This document shows positions 60,388 to 64,000 of a stretch of 64,000 nt of DNA, in pieces. A program made the translations under genes and the position numbers. Every line of letters begins with the position of its first letter. Position 1 is the first letter of the stretch. Source of the DNA: Ardenticatenia bacterium (lineage in GTDB: Bacteria; Chloroflexota; Anaerolineae; Ardenticatenales; Ardenticatenaceae); NCBI GenBank assembly GCA_030949995.1, contig JAUZRY010000086.1:1-64000 (forward strand). The letters are read 5' to 3'. The notes beneath the pieces are model-generated. The model had not been told where the DNA came from. It saw only the letters and a list, made by a program, of their open reading frames with translations, and ran no database searches.

Positions 60388-62111
60388 GCAACCGGGATGT
60401 GGCTCGTCTCTTCCGGGAGATCGCCGACCTTCTTGACATAAAAGGAGAGAACCGCTACCGGATCCTGGCCTACCGCCGTGCGGCTGAGGCCATCGAGTAC
60501 CTGAAACAGGAGCTGTATCACATCTGGCAGGAAGGGCGCTTGGGCGAGATGCCCCACATCGGCGATGCCATCGCCGGGAAGATCGACGAGCTCTTCCGGA
60601 CAGGCCGAATCGACGACCTGGAACGCCTGGAGGCTGAGTATCCCCGTCAACTGGCGGAGCTGATGAGCGTTCCGGAACTGGGTCCCCGCCGAGTGCGCAC
60701 CCTCTACGAACAGCTCGGCATCACCACGTTGGAGGCACTGGCCGAAGCCGCCCGTGCGGGCAAGTTGCGGCGACTGACGGGATTCGGCCCCAAAATGGAG
60801 GCCAACATCCTGAGGGCCATCGAGGAACGACTGTGCGAGCGGGGCCGCGTGCTGCTCAGCCAGGCGTGGGAGGAGGCACAGGCACTCTTGAGGCCCTGCG
60901 CGCGGCCTCGGACGACGAGCTCCTCGTACGGGCTGAGGTAGCCGGCAGCCTGCGCCGGCGACAGGCCACCGTGGGCGACGTGGACCTGGTGGTGGCGTCG
61001 CCCTCCCCTTGTCGAGGTGATTGAGGCCTTTGTGCGCTTGCCCCAGGTGGAGGCAGTCGAAGAGGTGGGGAGCACCTGGGCTACCGTGCGCCTGCGCTCA
61101 GGCCTTCGGGCTGACCTGCGCGCGGTGGTCCCAGACCAATGGGGAGTGGCTTGGCAGCACTTCACCGGCAGCCAAGCCCACAACGCGCGCTTGCGGGAGC
61201 TGGCCTCCGGCCTGGGGCTACACCTGAACGAGGACGGCTTCCGGCGCCAGGACGGCACTGACATTCCCTGTGCTCATGAGAAGGCGGTGTACGCGGAGCT
61301 GGGCTTGCCCTGGATTCCCCCGGAACTGCGTGAGAACCGGGGCGAGATCGAAGCCGCCAGCGCGGGGCGATTGCCCTCGACGGTCGAGCTGCGCGCCGTG
61401 CGCGGCGACCTGCACGTGCACACCGTGTGGAGTGACGGCCGGATGACGGTGGAGGAGATGGTCCTGGCAGCCCGGGCAAGAGGGTACGAGTACATTGCAA
61501 TCACCGACCACTCCACCGGCTTGGGCGTTGTGAACGGGTTGGACCCGGAGCGCCTGCGACAACAACGAGAGGAGATCCAGGCCATCAATGCCCGGTATGA
61601 CGACATCACCGTGCTCCAGGGGGCCGAGGTGGAGATCCGATCGGACGGCACCCTCGCCTATCCCGACGACGTGTTGGCCTCGCTCGACATCGTGGTGGCT
61701 TCCCTGCACACCGGCCTGCGCCAGCCCCGGAAACAGATCACGGCGCGCCTGGTGGCCGCCATCCGTCACCCCCTCGTCCACATTATCGGCCACCCCACGG
61801 GACGACTGCTCCTGCGCCGGCCGGGGGCTGATCTGGACATGGAGGCCGTGTTGCGGGCGGCCGCCGAGACGGGCACGGCCTTGGAGATCAACGCATCGCC
61901 CCAGCGCCTGGACTTGGATGACCACCACGTGCGGCGTGCCGTCGAGCTGGGCTGTCACCTCGTCATCAACTCGGATGCCCACCGGACTGAGGAGCTGGCG
62001 AACATGTGCTACGGCGTCTGGCAGGCCCGCCGGGGCTGGGCGGAGACACACCACATTCTCAACACGCGCCCCTTGGGGGCGTTGTTGGCAGCCCTCAAAG
62101 GGCGGAGATGA
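60369..62111 (+). CDS. polX: DNA polymerase/3'-5' exonuclease PolX (two frameshifts)
   Basis: The repaired protein has 580 residues, the usual PolX length. The N-terminal 8-kDa helix-hairpin-helix part (NRDVARLFREIADLLDIKGENRYRILAYRRAAEAI, GIGDAI-like HIGDAIAGKIDEL) is followed by the Pol beta-like core (RAEVAGSLRRRQATVGDVDLVV with the metal Asp pair) and a C-terminal PHP domain (RGDLHVHTVWSDGRMTVEEM, ITDHSTGLGVVNGLD, GAEVEI, INSDAHRTEEL). A G is missing at 60890 and a C is extra in 61005-61008. It fills gaps in base-excision repair. Confidence 0.92.
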
Positions 62112-62884
62112 ACGTCCTCGCGCCTGCCGTGCCCCTTCATTTGCCCTCTAGCCCCTTTTGGGCTAGGATTGCGGCCAACCACGCCCGCGTGAACGGTGAG
62201 GAGAGGAGCAGCACGTGGCACCGGAAGGAAAGCGGAAAGCACCAAATCCTCGTGGAGCGCCTTGTGGTGGGGCCACTCCAGGTCAACTGTTACCTGGTGG
62301 CTCACCCTGAAACCCGGGAGGCCATCATCGTGGATCCCGGCGACGATCCGGAGCGCATTGCCGCGCGTGTGCGGGCTCTGGAACTCACGCCGTTGCGCAT
62401 TGTCAACACCCACTGTCACTTCGACCACGTGTTGGGCGTCCACGCCCTCAAGGAGGAGTTCAACATCCCGTTCTGGATCCCCCGTGGCGAGGAATCGCTG
62501 GTACAAATGGCGCCGCAGGTGGCCATGGAGTGGCTGGGCGTGGCGCCCGGCCCCGCGCCCGAGGTAGACGGCCTGATCGCCGAGGGCCAGAACATCGCGC
62601 CGCCGGGCCTCGAGCTGGTGGTCCGTGAGGCCCCTGGCCACAGCCCGAACGGCTGCGTCTTCATCGGCGAGGGGGTCTGCTTCAGCGGGGATGTGGTCTT
62701 CGCGGGAAGCATCGGCCGCTATGATCTGCCCGGCGCCGACTTCAATACCCTCATGCGGAGCATTCGCCGCGTCTTCCTGCCCCTGCCCGACGAGATCGTC
62801 ATCTACCCCGGCCACGGTCCCCCCACCACCATGGGCCAGGAACGCCGGTGGAACCCCTTTATTCAGGCGCTCCTGGGCGCGTAG
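62108..62884 (+). CDS. Metallo-beta-lactamase-fold hydrolase (glyoxalase II-like)
   Basis: The core starts at VERLVVGPLQVNCYLVAHPETREAIIVDPGDD. It has the metal motif THCHFDHVLGVHAL, a His in REAPGHSPNGCVFIG, an Asp in FSGDVVFAGSIGR and a C-terminal His in YPGHGPPTTMGQE. The ATG at 62108 overlaps the polX stop (ATGA) but adds about 45 unusual residues; GTG 62255 just before the core is an alternative. The substrate is unknown (thioester or similar). Confidence 0.87.
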   Translation: MNVLAPAVPLHLPSSPFWARIAANHARVNGEERSSTWHRKESGKHQILVERLVVGPLQVNCYLVAHPETREAIIVDPGDDPERIAARVRALELTPLRIVNTHCHFDHVLGVHALKEEFNIPFWIPRGEESLVQMAPQVAMEWLGVAPGPAPEVDGLIAEGQNIAPPGLELVVREAPGHSPNGCVFIGEGVCFSGDVVFAGSIGRYDLPGADFNTLMRSIRRVFLPLPDEIVIYPGHGPPTTMGQERRWNPFIQALLGA

Positions 62885-62939
62885 GCCGAGGAGTGCTCCC
62901 ACATGACCGTGACGCAACACGCTGAGGTAAGAGTTGCCC

Positions 62940-63438
62940 ATGAGCGATCTGACGACCACATTTAAGGAAGCGATGAGCCGGTTCGCCTCGGGCGTGACTG
63001 TGGTGACCACCAGGGACGGGGAGGCTGTCCACGGGTTCACGGCCAGCGCCTTCTGCAGCCTCTCCTTGGCCCCGCCGCTGGTGCTGGTCTGCGTGGCGCG
63101 CACCATTCGCTCCCATGACATGATCGCGCGCGCCGGCGCCTTCGCGGTCCAACATCCTCAACGCCGACCAGCGTCCCCTGGGCGAGCGCTTTGCCGGGCT
63201 GGTTCCCGACGTGGAGGATCGCTTCGAGGGGCTCACCTACACCTCGGCCATAACTGGAGCGCCCATCTTGCCCGACGTGTTGGCGTGGGTGGACTGCCGT
63301 GTGTGGGCGGCGTATGGGGGTGGGGATCACACCATCTTCGTGGGCGAAGTGCTCGCCGCCGGGGTGAACGACCCCGTGCCGGCGCCACTGCTCTACTTCC
63401 ACCGCCAGTGGGCCAAGCTCGACCCGCCGAAGGGATAG
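62940..63438 (+). CDS. Flavin reductase-like FMN-binding protein (one frameshift)
   Basis: The repaired protein has 165 residues. Motifs: FKEAMSRFASGVTVVTTRDG, GFTASAFCSLSLAPPLVLVCV, NILNADQRPLGERFAGL and WVDCRVWAAYGGGDHTIFVGEV. This is the small HpaC-type FMN reductase family that supplies reduced flavin or acts alone. One extra C at 63149-63150 splits it. TTG 62934 has a better-spaced GAGG and is an alternative start. Confidence 0.88.
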
Positions 63439-63445
63439 CCGGTTG

Positions 63446-63485
63446 CTGTTGGGGCGCGCTGGGCGCTTTGGGCGCGCCCCAACAG
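63446..63485. terminator. 14-bp hairpin between convergent genes
   Basis: CTGTTGGGGCGCGC pairs exactly with GCGCGCCCCAACAG around a 12-nt loop, 7 bp after the flavin reductase and 6 bp after the DUF35 gene end. There is no clear T tract. It is probably a bidirectional terminator. Confidence 0.6.
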
Positions 63486-63491
63486 GAGCCC

Positions 63492-63914
63492 TCAGTCGCT
63501 CTCAGCCTCGCCCTTCGGGTCCCCGATTCTGGGGCGGAACTTGTAGCCGTAGAGAATCAGGCCCCGTTCGCCCTCCTCACCCAGCTTGCGGAGCACCATT
63601 TCCACCGGCATCCCGATGGCGACCTCCTCCGGGTCCACGTCGGTCAACTGGGCCGTCACCCGCACCCCTTCCTCCAAGTCCACCAGGGCCACCACGTAGG
63701 GCACGTACTGCTCGAACCCCTCCGGCGCCTGGTAGACCACCGTGTAGCTGTACACCCGGCCGCGCCCCGTAAAGCGATACGGCTCCACGTGGCGCCCCCG
63801 GCAACGCGGACAAACAGGGCGGGGGGGGAAATGGTGGGCGCCACATGAGGCACAGCGCGTGCCCTGGAGCCGGTACCGCTGGTCTCGCAGTCGCCAGTTG
63901 CGCGGGATGTCCAT
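63492..63914 (-). CDS. DUF35 zinc-ribbon/OB-fold protein
   Basis: The protein has 140 residues. An N-terminal rubredoxin-like zinc ribbon (CASCGAHHFPPRPVCPRC) precedes an OB fold (GRVYSYTVVYQAPEGFEQYVPYVVALVDLEEG). These proteins act as acyl-CoA-binding partners of thiolases or HMG-CoA synthases. Its position right after a thiolase gene fits this. Confidence 0.9.
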   Translation of the reverse strand: MDIPRNWRLRDQRYRLQGTRCASCGAHHFPPRPVCPRCRGRHVEPYRFTGRGRVYSYTVVYQAPEGFEQYVPYVVALVDLEEGVRVTAQLTDVDPEEVAIGMPVEMVLRKLGEEGERGLILYGYKFRPRIGDPKGEAESD

Positions 63915-63928
63915 CGCGGTTGCCTCCT

Positions 63929-64000
63929 CTACGTGATGAGTCGTTCCAGAAGAGTGGTGATGACCGTGGCCCCGCTGCCGCCGATGTTCTGGGCCATGGC
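63929..64000 (-). CDS. Thiolase-family acetyl-CoA acyltransferase, C-terminal end (cut by window end)
   Basis: The last 23 codons read AMAQNIGGSGATVITTLLER before a TAG at 63929-63931. This matches the thiolase C-terminus (a Gly-rich GGSGATVV loop). It lies 14 bp upstream of the DUF35 gene. The rest of the gene is outside the window. Confidence 0.7.
   Translation of the reverse strand, partial: AMAQNIGGSGATVITTLLERLIT

Overview
The window looks like a piece of a high-GC bacterial chromosome, most probably a (thermophilic) Chloroflexota of the Anaerolineae/Ardenticatenia type. This is inference from several sequence features: zinc-type (Cys-rich) uS4, uS14 and bL36; surface proteins with long Thr-Pro stalks; SpoVS in an otherwise non-sporulation context; and the S10-spc-alpha ribosomal layout followed by truA-rplM-rpsI. 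No database search was possible.

Layout. (1) 0-13.5 kb is an accessory block. It holds the end of an acetamidase/formamidase, an OmpR-type regulator and histidine kinase pair, a divergent P2A calcium ATPase, two secreted PepSY proteins with Asp-rich tails, a Pro-rich anchored protein, ApbE (FMN transferase), a membrane-anchored adenylate/guanylate cyclase, a ferric-reductase-like haem membrane protein, and a second regulator/kinase pair. A four-copy TTAACA-like direct repeat with 11-bp period, resembling a Bacillus Pho box, sits just upstream of the first PepSY gene. (2) 13.5-39.7 kb, all minus strand, is the rpoB / str / S10 / spc / alpha supercluster: rpoB, rpsL, rpsG, fusA, tuf, S10 operon, spc operon with secY-adk-map, then rpmJ-rpsM-rpsK-rpsD-rpoA-rplQ-truA-rplM-rpsI. 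rpoC and infA are absent from their usual places. Near-consensus promoters precede rpoB, rpsL and rpmJ. (3) 40-54 kb holds housekeeping and mixed genes: GNAT, M20 peptidase, tRNA-Leu(TAA), tRNA-Cys(GCA), a DUF255 thioredoxin-like protein, a phosphoesterase, holB, spoVS, a DksA/TraR zinc protein, upp, a WecA/MraY-like transferase, a Gfo/Idh/MocA oxidoreductase and a PcrA/UvrD helicase. (4) 54-60.4 kb is a second accessory block: a protein with four cyclic-nucleotide-binding-like domains, one membrane helix and an extracellular stalk/domain; two smaller stalked surface proteins; and a divergent ECF sigma factor with a zinc-finger anti-sigma factor. (5) 60.4-64 kb holds PolX, a metallo-beta-lactamase-fold hydrolase, a flavin reductase, a DUF35 OB-fold protein and the end of a thiolase.

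A pervasive feature is about 19 single-base indels (mostly in C/G runs) that split otherwise intact genes, including tuf (three), rpoB (two), rpsC, rpsJ and polX (two), plus one in-frame TAA inside rpsD. Each repaired gene returns to a normal family length, so I read these mainly as consensus errors in the assembly. I annotate the repaired gene spans rather than the fragments.

The best candidates for undescribed biology are the calcium-pump/Asp-rich PepSY/flavin-haem redox/cyclase locus with its Pho-like operator, and the transmembrane tetra-CNB receptor with its stalked partners beside an ECF sigma/anti-sigma pair.
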